From Arcobacter sp. CECT 8983 (lineage in GTDB: Bacteria > Campylobacterota > Campylobacteria > Campylobacterales > Arcobacteraceae): 64,000 nucleotides of DNA. Positions 25,294 to 34,801 of this stretch are shown here, piece by piece. Each line of letters opens with the position of its first letter. The first letter of the stretch is position 1. Location of the stretch: the NCBI RefSeq assembly GCF_004118855.1, contig NZ_PDKF01000004.1, positions 397,604-461,603 of the forward strand. The letters are read 5' to 3'. The translations under genes and the position numbers were made by a program. Under the pieces are notes generated by a model. That model did no database searches. It was not told where the DNA came from and worked only from the letters and a program-made list of their open reading frames with translations.

Positions 25294-25869
25294 ATGTATT
25301 TTGTAAAAGAAGAAAGCTCTCATACTTATGAAGAGAAAAAATCAAAGTTTATAGCTTATTTAGTACCTTTTAATCAATTCGATTCGCTTATGAAAAGATT
25401 AAAAGAAGAACATCCAAAAGCAAGACACTTTGTTTATGCTTATAGACACTTAAATGAGTTTAACCAAATAGTGGAAAATAGTAGTGATGATGGAGAACCA
25501 AGAGGTACAAGTGGAAAGCCTGCACTAAATGTATTAGCTGGAAATGAGCTTATAAACTGTGCTGTTATTATAATAAGATATTTTGGTGGAGTCAAGCTTG
25601 GAACTGGTGGATTAGTTAGGGCTTACAGTGATGCTGTAAATTTAGTGATTAGTGAAAGTAAACTGATAAAATATGAAGATAAAGAAAAATATTTTTTAAC
25701 TTTAGATTATTCAAGGCTTTCTAAAATAGAATATCTTTTAAATGAGTTAGAAATAGAAGTTACAAATAAAGAGTTTGTAACTGATGTAACGTTAACTCTT
25801 CTTTTAACTAAAGAACAAAAAGAGAAATTGCAAGAACAACTTCCCATAGACTTACTACTTAATAATTAA
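25294..25869 (+). CDS. YigZ/IMPACT family protein
   Basis: 191 residues. The UPF0029/IMPACT N-terminal domain has K-K-S-K-F-I-A near residue 15, A-R-H-F-V-Y-A-Y-R near 43, D-D-G-E-P-R-G-T-S-G-K-P near 65 and R-Y-F-G-G-V-K-L-G-T-G-G-L-V-R-A-Y near 95. A ferredoxin-like C-terminal domain follows. Eukaryotic IMPACT regulates the GCN2 kinase; the bacterial role is unknown, with binding to nucleic acid or the ribosome proposed. It is divergent from tlyA and probably leaderless. Confidence 0.87.
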   Translation: MYFVKEESSHTYEEKKSKFIAYLVPFNQFDSLMKRLKEEHPKARHFVYAYRHLNEFNQIVENSSDDGEPRGTSGKPALNVLAGNELINCAVIIIRYFGGVKLGTGGLVRAYSDAVNLVISESKLIKYEDKEKYFLTLDYSRLSKIEYLLNELEIEVTNKEFVTDVTLTLLLTKEQKEKLQEQLPIDLLLNN

Positions 25870-25892
25870 AAAAGTTATAAATAAAGTTTTAT

Positions 25893-25898
25893 TATAAT
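25893..25898 (+). promoter_or_regulatory. -10 box before the secretin gene
   Basis: TATAAT lies 28 bp before the ATG at 25926. TTGGAG supplies the ribosome site about 6 bp before the start. Confidence 0.45.
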
Positions 25899-25925
25899 AA
25901 TTCAAAATATTATTTTGGAGTTTTT

Positions 25926-27338
25926 ATGAGATATCTATTTTTAACTTTACTACTTATATCTTTTTCTTTTTCAAAAGATAAAATTGATGTAAATTTCAAT
26001 AACTTAGAACTTTTGCAACTTATTAAAATTACTTCTAAAACCCTTGGGAAAAAAATATTAGTTTCACAAAACATAGATGCAAAAGTAAATTTTGTCTCAA
26101 ATGAACCAATATCAAAAGATGAACTTTTAAATATTTTAGAACTTTCTTTACAAGAAAATGGTTATATTCTTCAAGAAGATAAAAATATTTTAAAAGTTGT
26201 AAAGACAAAAAAAGCAAAAAAATTTAAAATAAAAAAAGAAAAAATCTATAAAAGAAAAGTAGAAGTTGTCAAATTAATAAATTTAGATGCAAAGCATGTC
26301 CAAAAGATATTAAATAAGATAATTGAGAAAAGAGAAACAAAAGATTCTTATAAGACAGTTGTTATTTATGAAGAGAGTTCAAACTCTCTTGTTCTTGATG
26401 GTTTAGAAAAACAAATTAATTCACTGCTGAAAATTATAAAAACCCTTGATAAAAGAAAGAAACAAATATATGTAAAAGCAAAAATCGTTGAACTTGATGA
26501 TTATTTATTAAGTGATATTGGTTTTAAATTTGGGATATTAGGAGCTAAATCATATAGTTCAGGTCTTTATACTTTTAGTTCAAATTTAAATAATGGTGCA
26601 GCAATTAATTTTGATACAAGATCAATTGGATTAGAAATCCCAAACCTTACTTCCTCTCTTGCTTTAGGAGCTTCTTTAAATTTATTGAACAAAACTTACG
26701 CTTTAGATATTGTTTCTGAACCAACATTACTTTGTTTAAATAATATTGCAAGTTCAATTTATGTGGGAGAAACTATTTCCATACAAACAGGAAGTACAAC
26801 TACAGATGGAGGGACAACTAAAAATATTTTTGAAAGAGAAGATGTGGGATTAACATTGAAAGTTAAACCAAGAGTTGATTCAAATAAAGTTTTATTAGAT
26901 ATTGAAGCTATTTTGGAAGGAATAAAAAATAATAACACAAATAATAACCCAGATACTTCAAAAAAAAGAATTAAAACTACAGCCTTTGTAAACAATGGTG
27001 AGAGTATTGTTTTAGGAGGACTTATTGAGAAAAAAAAAGAAAAAACTGTTGAAAAAATTCCTTATGCTAGTGATATTCCTTTATTAGGTGAACTCTTTAA
27101 AAATAGAAATAAGAATAATAGTACAAAAAACTTGATAATAATCATTACTCCATATATAGTTCCAAAGAATAAAGATTTAACTTATGTAACAAATGAATTA
27201 GCAAAAATAAAAATCTTAGAAGATAAACTTTTAGAAAAATTATTATTAAATTTAAAAAAGAAAAAAGAAAAAATACCTGTAAATAAAAATAAAAATTTAT
27301 TGCATGAAGAGAGATTGAAAAACTATTTTGCTTCATAA
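25926..27338 (+). CDS. Secretin-family outer-membrane channel (GspD/PilQ/MshL-like)
   Basis: 470 residues with a short signal peptide (M-R-Y-L-F-L-T-L-L-L-I, to about residue 16). N-terminal periplasmic ring domains cover about 18-165 (I-D-V-N-F-N-N-L-E-L-L, and V-V-K-L-I-N-L-D-A-K-H-V in an N1-like domain). The secretin core at about 180-420 has V-S-E-P-T-L near 264, Y-V-G-E-T-I-S-I near 278, E-D-V-G-L-T-L-K-V-K-P near 300, G-G-L-I-E-K and P-L-L-G-E-L-F-K-N near 385. A Lys-rich tail follows. No pilot, ATPase or pseudopilin gene is nearby, so it is either a lone subunit of a system encoded elsewhere or serves another secretion route. Confidence 0.85.
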   Translation: MRYLFLTLLLISFSFSKDKIDVNFNNLELLQLIKITSKTLGKKILVSQNIDAKVNFVSNEPISKDELLNILELSLQENGYILQEDKNILKVVKTKKAKKFKIKKEKIYKRKVEVVKLINLDAKHVQKILNKIIEKRETKDSYKTVVIYEESSNSLVLDGLEKQINSLLKIIKTLDKRKKQIYVKAKIVELDDYLLSDIGFKFGILGAKSYSSGLYTFSSNLNNGAAINFDTRSIGLEIPNLTSSLALGASLNLLNKTYALDIVSEPTLLCLNNIASSIYVGETISIQTGSTTTDGGTTKNIFEREDVGLTLKVKPRVDSNKVLLDIEAILEGIKNNNTNNNPDTSKKRIKTTAFVNNGESIVLGGLIEKKKEKTVEKIPYASDIPLLGELFKNRNKNNSTKNLIIIITPYIVPKNKDLTYVTNELAKIKILEDKLLEKLLLNLKKKKEKIPVNKNKNLLHEERLKNYFAS

Positions 27339-27412
27339 AGCTAAACCAAATGTTAAGTTTTATTTGTTAATCTAATAAAAAATAACATCATTTATGACAA
27401 AAGGTTTAAAAG

Positions 27413-29059
27413 ATGAAAGTCTCCAATATTGGTATTTTTAAAGGAATGAATAGAAAAATGTCAATTATTTCTATTTTCTTAATTCTTATTTCTGTATTTT
27501 TCACGGGATATTTTCCAAAAAAAAGTGAAAGTTTTTTACAAAATATTAGAGAATTATTAAATCCTTTTTTAGAGTGGTATTATGTTTTATTAGTAGCATT
27601 TTTACTTTTTTTAATGATATGGCTTGGAATGGGAAGGTATAGAAATGTAAGGCTTGGTTCTGATGCCGAACAACCTGAATTTACCTTTTTCTCTTGGGTA
27701 TCTATGTTATTTGCTGCTGGTACAGGTGTTGGTATTTTATTTTGGTCTGTGGCTCAGCCTATAATGCAGTTTCAAAATAATCCATTTACCAATTCTAATA
27801 TGAATCCTGAAGCAGCAATCGTTGGATTGTCTCTTAGTTACTTTCATTGGGGATTAAATGGTTGGGCAATTTTTTCTTTTATTGCAATTACTATGGCATA
27901 TTTTGCTTATAGGCACAACTATCCTTTAACTATTCGTTCTGCTTTATATCCTATTTTAGGGAAAAAAGTTGATGGACCATTAGGTGATATTGTAGATATA
28001 CTTGCTGTATTTGGTACGATATTTGGTATCGCTACAACACTTGGTCTTGGAGTTCAACAAATGAATGCAGGACTTAGTCATGTTCTTGGGATTAAAAGTT
28101 CTTTATCTTTTCAATTAATTGTCATGGTAGTTATTATGGTTATTGCTACTATTTCAGTTGTATCAGGAGTAAGTAAAGGCGTAAAACTTTTATCTGTAGG
28201 AAACTTTTGGCTTAGTATTTTTGTTTTAGCCTTTTTACTTGTATATGGTCCAACGCAATATCTAATTGGAATAACAATTGAAGCTACTGGAACATATGTG
28301 CAAGATATTATTAAATTAACTTTTCATACAAATGTTACAAGAGATAGTGATTGGCAAACTGTTTGGACAGTATTCTTTTGGGGCTGGTGGATTGCTTGGT
28401 CACCTTTTGTAGGAATGTTTATTGCAAGGATATCAAGAGGTAGAACTTTTGGTGAGTTTGTTGCAGGCGTTTTATTAACGCCAACTCTTATTACAATAAT
28501 ATGGATTGGTCTTTTTGGTGGAACAGCTTTATATGAACAACTTTTTATGGGAAAAGATGTAATAAGTGCAGTAAATACTGATGTATCAGCTGCATTATTT
28601 ATCATGCTTAAAAACATGGATATAGGTTTTATGTCAGAGATTATGTCTATACTTATGATTGTACTTATAGCTACATATTTAATTACCTCTGCAAATGCAG
28701 GAACATTAGTTATTACTACAATTTTAGCTTCGGGTTCTATTTCTCCTCCTTCTGGTCATAGAGCTTTATGGGGAGTGATAATGACTTTACTTACAGGAGT
28801 TTTAATTGTTGCTGGGGGTCTAAAAACTCTTCAAGCTGCTGTTATTACAGCTGCACTTCCTTTTTCTGTTATTATAATTACAATGGTAGCTGGATTATTA
28901 AAAAGTCTAAGTTTAGAAAATACTCCTGCAAGATCAGGTAATCAAGAAATTACAGCTAGAGAACCTTGGATTTTAGATGATGAAGTAGGGGAGGAGGGAG
29001 TATTAATTGACGAACTAAATCCTGAAGTAAAAAGGTTGGAAGAACCTGAATATAAGTAG
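27413..29059 (+). CDS. BCCT family transporter (betaine/carnitine/choline type)
   Basis: 548 residues with about twelve membrane segments. BCCT signatures are F-S-W-V-S-M-L-F-A-A-G-T-G-V-G-I-L-F-W near residue 90, Y-F-H-W-G-L-N-G-W-A near 140, and the Trp-rich F-F-W-G-W-W-I-A-W-S-P-F-V-G-M-F-I-A-R-I-S-R-G-R near 322. It imports a quaternary ammonium or related zwitterion with Na+ or H+, commonly for osmoprotection. The C-terminal tail is acidic. A good SD (AAAGG) precedes the ATG, and a strong terminator overlaps its stop. Confidence 0.92.
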   Translation: MKVSNIGIFKGMNRKMSIISIFLILISVFFTGYFPKKSESFLQNIRELLNPFLEWYYVLLVAFLLFLMIWLGMGRYRNVRLGSDAEQPEFTFFSWVSMLFAAGTGVGILFWSVAQPIMQFQNNPFTNSNMNPEAAIVGLSLSYFHWGLNGWAIFSFIAITMAYFAYRHNYPLTIRSALYPILGKKVDGPLGDIVDILAVFGTIFGIATTLGLGVQQMNAGLSHVLGIKSSLSFQLIVMVVIMVIATISVVSGVSKGVKLLSVGNFWLSIFVLAFLLVYGPTQYLIGITIEATGTYVQDIIKLTFHTNVTRDSDWQTVWTVFFWGWWIAWSPFVGMFIARISRGRTFGEFVAGVLLTPTLITIIWIGLFGGTALYEQLFMGKDVISAVNTDVSAALFIMLKNMDIGFMSEIMSILMIVLIATYLITSANAGTLVITTILASGSISPPSGHRALWGVIMTLLTGVLIVAGGLKTLQAAVITAALPFSVIIITMVAGLLKSLSLENTPARSGNQEITAREPWILDDEVGEEGVLIDELNPEVKRLEEPEYK

Positions 29060-29080
29060 AAGATTATCCTTCTACTTTTT
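29054..29080 (+). terminator. Rho-independent terminator of the BCCT gene
   Basis: AAGTAGAAG (29054-29062) and CTTCTACTT (29069-29077) form a 9-bp stem with a 6-base loop, running straight into a T tract. The BCCT stop is in the stem and the stop of the convergent HNH-like gene is in the loop. Confidence 0.75.
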
Positions 29081-29684
29081 TCATAAGTTTATATGTAATA
29101 TTTAAATCTTTTGCTGTTTTTTGTTTGTTTGCAGATTTAATAACTTTTGCACAATCTGTACAAAGAATAACAATATTTTCTAGATTGAAACCTCCGCCAT
29201 CTTTCATCTGTTTTGCCAGAAGAACTTGAGCATCAACAAGTTTTATTTTTGTTCCACATCTGTTACAAAGCCCTTTATCTCTATTCCAAGCAGCTTCTTT
29301 TCTTTTTGCCCAATCAATTGGTCTTTTATTATCTTTTATAAGTCTAGAGTTTGCTTCGTATCCTGCCCAAAGACTCTCTTTAGGGACTGATTTTTGAGTA
29401 ATAAGATCATATTCATACTCTAAATATTGGTTTATAAAGTCTTCAACTATTAAAGTCTCTTTTACTCTAATATCTTTTTCATCTCTATATTTTTTTTCAA
29501 TACTAAAATCAAAAGGAATTTTAGGATGATTGGAAACTAAATAAATTTCACAATCCTTCATAAAACCTTTTGTACTTCCTTTTTTATAAAGTCTTCTATA
29601 TATTTGTTTTCTATAAATGTATAAAGGAATTATAGATGCAATAATTAAAAAGCCTATAAGTACATATTTTAAGTCTAAAATCAT
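29064..29684 (-). CDS. Membrane-anchored HNH-like zinc protein
   Basis: 206 residues. One N-terminal membrane segment (about 6-22) is followed by a charged linker. A C-terminal HNH-type zinc fold is seen: R-D-K-G-L-C-N-R-C-G near residue 140 and N-I-V-I-L-C-T-D-C near 175 give a four-Cys site. Where HNH nucleases carry the catalytic D-H, this protein reads V-D-A-Q, so it probably lacks nuclease activity or uses another residue. The fold may bind nucleic acid or serve structurally at the membrane. It is the last gene of a minus-strand group after the SdhB/HdrB-like gene. Confidence 0.65.
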   Translation of the reverse strand: MILDLKYVLIGFLIIASIIPLYIYRKQIYRRLYKKGSTKGFMKDCEIYLVSNHPKIPFDFSIEKKYRDEKDIRVKETLIVEDFINQYLEYEYDLITQKSVPKESLWAGYEANSRLIKDNKRPIDWAKRKEAAWNRDKGLCNRCGTKIKLVDAQVLLAKQMKDGGGFNLENIVILCTDCAKVIKSANKQKTAKDLNITYKLMKKVEG

Positions 29685-29694
29685 TTTTTATCCT

Positions 29695-30792
29695 TTATAT
29701 TATCTCAGGATCAATTTCGTGTTTAAATAACTCTTTTTTGATTTTCTCATGCTCATTAAAACTTAAATTAAAAAGTTCACTTTTATGTAATACTGGAATA
29801 ATTACTTCTCTTCCTACTGCTTTACTAAGACTTAGTCTATTTGCATCAAATAACTTAAACACTTCAACACTATCAACTATAAGTAAGTCTGCTCCTGCAT
29901 CAAAAGCTTCAAGCATAATAGTTGCAGCAAGTTTTATAATAAAATTCTGGTTAAGATGGAATGTTTCAAGGTTTAAATCAATATTTTCATTTTCAAGTTT
30001 TATTTGTTTTGCATTTAGCCTATTTAAAAAGTTTTCTACTTCACTATCTTTATTTTTTCCATAGTAGTATGTAAGATTAAAACCATTGAAGTCATGCTTA
30101 ATTAAAGAACTTAAATCATAATCATGAAATTTTACATTTGAAGACTTATCTATACAAAAGTTTTGTTCTTCAATACTTTTTATAAGTCCTAATTCATTTT
30201 TTATTTGATTTATTTTCTCTTCAATTGTTTTATCAAAATCAAGAAGTCTATTCTCTAAACTTGTATGATACTCTACAGAATACTCTTGTTTTTGTAATAA
30301 TTTAAGAATTTTATCTTTAAAACTTGGTGTTCTTTCAATAAGCTTGTGAGCAAGTAAAATAATTGCATCACCAATATATTCATATTGAAAATTTAACGTG
30401 TTTGAAGCATAAAAATATAGTTTGTTTTCTAGGTATTCACTTTTATCTTCTGTTGTGGTAAACTCATTTAGTATTTCAAGTTTCTCTTCAAAATCACATT
30501 GATCAATTATAAAATCTTTGTTAGCTCGTCTAATTGATAAAGGTTCGATAATCAAATCTTTTCCAAAATTATCAACTAATTTTTTTATACTAACTTCTAG
30601 TGTTGTATATTTTTTATTTACTACAACACCAAAATCTTTATTATCTATAAAATCAAAAGGTTCATCAATATTTATTTCATTAAAAATATCAAGTAAAGTC
30701 TCTTGTTTTTTTATTTTTATAAAATGTTTTTTGTAATAGGGTAAATAATCAGATTTTGCATCAAATCTAAATATTGATAATTCTAGTATCAT
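29695..30792 (-). CDS. SdhB/HdrB-like protein lacking Fe-S cysteines
   Basis: 365 residues, probably the Campylobacterota DUF5644 group. Residues 1-105 follow the N-terminal domain of succinate dehydrogenase/fumarate reductase iron-sulfur subunits: I-F-R-F-D-A-K-S-D-Y-L-P-Y-Y, then T-L-L-D-I-F-N-E-I and I-I-E-P-L with K-D-F-I-I-D. The C-x-x-C ligands, however, are replaced (D-F-G-V-V-V). The last 85 residues recall the HdrB CCG domain (A-G-A-D-L-L-I-V-D, I-P-V-L-H-K-S-E-L) without its cysteines. Only two Cys occur in all. It may be a cofactor-free scaffold. This assignment is by eye; function is unknown. Confidence 0.55.
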   Translation of the reverse strand: MILELSIFRFDAKSDYLPYYKKHFIKIKKQETLLDIFNEINIDEPFDFIDNKDFGVVVNKKYTTLEVSIKKLVDNFGKDLIIEPLSIRRANKDFIIDQCDFEEKLEILNEFTTTEDKSEYLENKLYFYASNTLNFQYEYIGDAIILLAHKLIERTPSFKDKILKLLQKQEYSVEYHTSLENRLLDFDKTIEEKINQIKNELGLIKSIEEQNFCIDKSSNVKFHDYDLSSLIKHDFNGFNLTYYYGKNKDSEVENFLNRLNAKQIKLENENIDLNLETFHLNQNFIIKLAATIMLEAFDAGADLLIVDSVEVFKLFDANRLSLSKAVGREVIIPVLHKSELFNLSFNEHEKIKKELFKHEIDPEII

Positions 30793-30807
30793 TATAAAAC
30801 CTTGTTA

Positions 30808-32073
30808 TTACTCTTTATGCCTACTTACTGTAGCACCAATTTTGCTAAGTTTACCTTCTAAATCTTCATAACCTCTATCAAGATGATAAATTCTATGGAT
30901 TGAAGTTTCTCCTTTTGCTACTAATGCACATAGTACTAATGCCGATGAAGCTCTTAAATCTGTTGCCATAACATCTGTACCATTTAATTGTCCTGTTTGT
31001 CCATTGATTGTTGCAATATTTCCATTTAGATGAATATCTGCACCAAGTCTTAATAGTTCACTAACATGCATAAATCTATTTTCAAATAGTCTTTCATCAA
31101 TTGTGCTTGTTCCATTTGCTTGAGTTGCAAGTGCCATAAATTGTGCTTGCATATCAGTAGGGAAACCTGGATATTCAGTTGTAACAATATTTACAGGTTT
31201 GATTTCATCTGTTGGCATAATTGTTACTGAATTTTCATCTTGTAAAACTTCAAAGTTCATCTCTTCAAGTTTTGAAATAATAGCTTCAAGGTGTAAAGGA
31301 ATCACTTTATTTATTTTAAGTTTGCAGTTAGAAATAGCAGCAGCACACATATAAGTTCCTGCTTCAATTCTATCTGGAATTACATCAAAGTCTTTAAACT
31401 CTAGTAACTGTTTATTTGTACCATGAATTAAAAGTTTTGAAGTTCCAATTCCTTCAATTTTAACACCAGCATTTGCAATAACTTCACAAAGTTGAACAAC
31501 TTCTGGTTCTTTTGCTGCGTTGATAATTGTTGTAATACCATCTGCTAAAGCTGCTGCCATAACTGTATTTTCAGTTCCACCAACAGTAACTTTATCAAAT
31601 ACTATTTTAGCTCCTTTAAGTCCATTTGGAGCAGTTGCTTCTATATATCCATGTTTGATTTCAATATTTGCACCCATAGCCTCTAAGGCTTTTAAGTGTA
31701 AATCAACAGGTCTTTGACCAATGGCACAACCACCAGGAAGTGATACTTCACAATGACCAAATCTAGCTAAGATAGGACCAAGTACTAAGATTGAAGCTCT
31801 CATTGTTTTAACGATATCATAAGTCGCAGTTGTATTATGTAGTTTTGAAGTATCAATTTTGATGCATTCAGCTGTTTTTGAAAAACTTCCACCAAGTTTA
31901 TCAATAAGTTTTAAAAGTGTATTAATATCAACAACATCTGGCATATTACAAATATTTACTTCATTTTTTGCTAAGATTGTTGATGCGATTAAAGGTAAAG
32001 CTGCATTTTTTGCCCCTGAGATAGATACTTCACCTTGAAGAGGATTTTGACCGATAATTTTTAAATATTCCAT
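30808..32073 (-). CDS. murA: UDP-N-acetylglucosamine 1-carboxyvinyltransferase
   Basis: 421 residues, the normal length. Motifs are [10 protein letters not shown] near residue 18 (substrate Lys-Asn), [15 protein letters not shown] near 110-124 with the catalytic Cys (fosfomycin target), and [11 protein letters not shown] near 304. It transfers enolpyruvate from PEP to UDP-GlcNAc, the first committed step of peptidoglycan synthesis in the cytosol. The Cys means fosfomycin would be expected to bind. The start is preceded by AGGAAA. Confidence 0.96.
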   Translation of the reverse strand: MEYLKIIGQNPLQGEVSISGAKNAALPLIASTILAKNEVNICNMPDVVDINTLLKLIDKLGGSFSKTAECIKIDTSKLHNTTATYDIVKTMRASILVLGPILARFGHCEVSLPGGCAIGQRPVDLHLKALEAMGANIEIKHGYIEATAPNGLKGAKIVFDKVTVGGTENTVMAAALADGITTIINAAKEPEVVQLCEVIANAGVKIEGIGTSKLLIHGTNKQLLEFKDFDVIPDRIEAGTYMCAAAISNCKLKINKVIPLHLEAIISKLEEMNFEVLQDENSVTIMPTDEIKPVNIVTTEYPGFPTDMQAQFMALATQANGTSTIDERLFENRFMHVSELLRLGADIHLNGNIATINGQTGQLNGTDVMATDLRASSALVLCALVAKGETSIHRIYHLDRGYEDLEGKLSKIGATVSRHKE

Positions 32074-32163
32074 TTGTTTCCTAATAAAGTCTTCTTTATT
32101 TATGTAAATGTTGATATTTTATCTAAAAGTTAATAAAATTCGCTTTTTAATAGAGGATACTAA

Positions 32164-33048
32164 ATGACAAATAATGTCTCTTTGGGAATTAAGTATATGC
32201 TTTTCGCTTCTTTTATGTTTGCTTGCATGGGTGCATTTGCAAAAGAATTAAGTGATTCAATGACTTCAATTGAAGTTGTATTTTTTAGAAATGTATTTGG
32301 AGTGATTTTAATATTTATTTCTATTTATAAAAAACCATTAGTACAAGAAGGTGGTAAACCTTGGCTTTTGATTTTTAGAGGTGCTATTGGTTTTTCTGCT
32401 TTATTGTTTTTCTTTTATAATATTGCAAATATTCCCCTTGGTGAAGCTATGACTTTCTCTAAAACTTCAACAATATTTACAGCTATTTTTGCTTTTATAT
32501 TTGTGAAAGAAAGACTTGGTTTTAGAGGATGGCTTGGTGTATTTATAGGTTTTATTGGAATTTTATTTATTACAGGTTTTGATGGAAGTGTTTTAGATAA
32601 AACAGATTGGTTAGGAATCTTATCAGGAGTTGGTGCTGCTTTAGCATACACTTCAATTCGAGAATTAAGAAAGTATTATGATAGTAGAACTATTGTTTTA
32701 TCTTTTATGTTAATTGGAACAATTGGACCAGTACTTTTAATGCTAGTTTCAGAAGTTTATGTAAATGAAAAGTATGATTATATTTTTGGAAAGTTTGTTA
32801 TGCCACAAACAAGTGATTGGATTTATATAATTTCTTTAGGAATTGTATCAACTTTGGCACAAATTTATATGACAAAAGCTTATTCAGTTGCAAAAGCTGG
32901 AATAATTGGTACAATATCTTATGCAAATATCGCCTTTAGTATTTTAATAGGACTATTGTTAGGTGATACTTTCCCTAGTATTTGGATAATATTAGGTATA
33001 ATTTTAATTGTATTCAGTGGAGTTTTAGTCTCTTCAAAAAAGGATTAA
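32164..33048 (+). CDS. EamA/DMT family transporter
   Basis: 294 residues with ten hydrophobic segments in two EamA repeats. Repeat one includes F-F-R-N-V-F-G-V near residue 40 and P-L-G-E-A-M-T-F-S-K-T-S near 90. Repeat two includes L-A-Q-I-Y-M-T-K-A-Y near 236 and A-N-I-A-F-S-I-L-I-G-L. These transporters export or import small metabolites such as amino acids; no specific substrate is visible. SD AGAGGA fits the ATG. It is separated by one base from the next gene, so it heads a run of co-directional genes. Confidence 0.85.
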   Translation: MTNNVSLGIKYMLFASFMFACMGAFAKELSDSMTSIEVVFFRNVFGVILIFISIYKKPLVQEGGKPWLLIFRGAIGFSALLFFFYNIANIPLGEAMTFSKTSTIFTAIFAFIFVKERLGFRGWLGVFIGFIGILFITGFDGSVLDKTDWLGILSGVGAALAYTSIRELRKYYDSRTIVLSFMLIGTIGPVLLMLVSEVYVNEKYDYIFGKFVMPQTSDWIYIISLGIVSTLAQIYMTKAYSVAKAGIIGTISYANIAFSILIGLLLGDTFPSIWIILGIILIVFSGVLVSSKKD

Positions 33049-33049
33049 T

Positions 33050-34801
33050 ATGGATATACTAAATGAATTTTTTCTATATATTGAAATCATAATTCTAGTT
33101 ATTTTAGTTATTATTTTAGCTTGGTATGTACATGACAAATATGTACAAAGAGATCATCAGTTATTGGTTAATTATCCAATTATTGGTAGATTACGATATG
33201 TTTTAGAAGAAGCCAGAGAGCCTTTTAGACAATATTTTGGTGATGAAAAATTTTATGAATCAAAAGACAAACTAGATTGGGTTTACAAAGCTTCAAGGGA
33301 TTTACCTAATTATGCTTCTTTTTCACCTGCTCAACCCTTACCAAAACCAAAGTTTATGTTAAGACATGCAACTATTGTTTTAAATGAAGATGAAGTTGAT
33401 AATGAATTTTCTGTAACATTTGGTAATAAAAGAAAAAAACCATATACTGCAAAAACAATTATTGCAAGATCTGCAATGAGTGATGGTTCTATTTCTCCTG
33501 AAGGTACAAGAGCCTTTGTAAGAGGGTCTTTTATGGGAGATTTTCCTATAAACTCAGGAGAAGGTGGACTTACATCAAACTTTTTTGTAACACATCAAAA
33601 TTATGATGAAAAGTATATGGAAATAGTAAATGGTACAGTTTTTCAAAAAAGAGTAAAAAATGTAGTTTTAAAACTTTTTAATGGTGCCTTAGCTGCTGAT
33701 GCATATAGAAAATTAGTTTTTAAAGACAATAAAGAAGCAGAAACATATGTTTTTGATGCTAGAACACAAGTATTCCATAGACCTAATTGGGAAGCTCCTT
33801 TAGAGTTTTTCCCTGAAGATGTTCCAGAAGATATGCCTGATATTATTTTACAAGTAAGTTCTGGACTCTATTCTGTAAGAACAAAAGATGGTAAGTTTGA
33901 CCCAGAGAGATATCAAAAAGTTATGAGATTTTGTAGAATGACTGAAATAAAAATAGCTCAAGGTGCAAAACAAACTGGTGGAAAACTTATTGCAGAAAAG
34001 GTTAGTCCTGCAATTGCTTATTATAGAAATGTTGAAGCTCATAAAGATTTATTTTCTCCAAATAGATTTCCTTATGCAAATAGTGTTGAAGAACTTTATG
34101 ATTTTATAGGTCAAATGCAAGAATTATCAGATAAACCAGTTGGTATAAAAATTGTTATCTCTGATTATGAAAATATTGTTCCATATGCAAAAGAGCTAAA
34201 GAAAAGAATAGAAGAGGGTAATAGTGCTTATCCTGATTATATCTCTATTGATGGGGGAAGTGGAGGAAGTGCTACTGCTCCAATTGAAATGATGGAAAGA
34301 ATAGGTCTTAATATTAGAGACTCTATTTATTTAGTAAATAAAGTATTAGAAGATTATGGTGTAAGAAAACATGTAAAGTTAGTAGCAAGTGGAAAACTTT
34401 TAACTCCTGATGATATCATTGTAATTATGGCACTTGGTGCTGATTTTGTTCAAATTGCTAGAGGGTTTATGATGAGTGCAGGATGTATCCGTGCTAGATA
34501 CTGTTCTGGGACGACAGGACATGACTGTCCAGTAGGTCTTGCAACTCAAAATAAAGAAAAAAGAAAAAAATATTTTGTACATAAACAAGCTAAAAAAGTA
34601 AGAGACTATCATAAAAATTTATTAAAAAGTGTTAGAGGTTTACTTGCAGTTATGGGCTTAAAAAATATTAATGAATTAAATAAACACAAAATTATGTTCC
34701 TAGATAGAAACTCTAAAGTACACGATAATATTGATGACGTATTTGGTAGAATATTAGACATTGGAAAAGACACGGAGGATGAATATCATGAATCTAGATA
34801 A
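33050..34801 (+). CDS. FMN-binding glutamate-synthase-like protein, membrane anchored
   Basis: 583 residues. One N-terminal membrane helix (about 9-27) is followed by a GltB central/FMN-type domain: I-S-P-E-G-T-R-A-F near residue 146, N-S-G-E-G-G near 164, Y-I-S-I-D-G-G-S-G-G-S near 400, and a Cys cluster G-C-I-R-A-R-Y-C, then H-D-C-P-V-G-L-A-T-Q near 480-500 that would hold a 3Fe-4S centre. The glutaminase domain of true glutamate synthase is absent. It is a flavin/Fe-S oxidoreductase of unknown reaction on the membrane. It overlaps the DUF6394 gene by 14 bp. Confidence 0.85.
   Translation: MDILNEFFLYIEIIILVILVIILAWYVHDKYVQRDHQLLVNYPIIGRLRYVLEEAREPFRQYFGDEKFYESKDKLDWVYKASRDLPNYASFSPAQPLPKPKFMLRHATIVLNEDEVDNEFSVTFGNKRKKPYTAKTIIARSAMSDGSISPEGTRAFVRGSFMGDFPINSGEGGLTSNFFVTHQNYDEKYMEIVNGTVFQKRVKNVVLKLFNGALAADAYRKLVFKDNKEAETYVFDARTQVFHRPNWEAPLEFFPEDVPEDMPDIILQVSSGLYSVRTKDGKFDPERYQKVMRFCRMTEIKIAQGAKQTGGKLIAEKVSPAIAYYRNVEAHKDLFSPNRFPYANSVEELYDFIGQMQELSDKPVGIKIVISDYENIVPYAKELKKRIEEGNSAYPDYISIDGGSGGSATAPIEMMERIGLNIRDSIYLVNKVLEDYGVRKHVKLVASGKLLTPDDIIVIMALGADFVQIARGFMMSAGCIRARYCSGTTGHDCPVGLATQNKEKRKKYFVHKQAKKVRDYHKNLLKSVRGLLAVMGLKNINELNKHKIMFLDRNSKVHDNIDDVFGRILDIGKDTEDEYHESR

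Noticed and set aside
32083-32100. Short inverted repeat AATAAAG-TCTT-CTTTATT between murA and the EamA gene.
   Set aside because: Seven AT-rich base pairs in an AT-rich gap upstream of both genes are within what chance would give, and the position does not suit a terminator.
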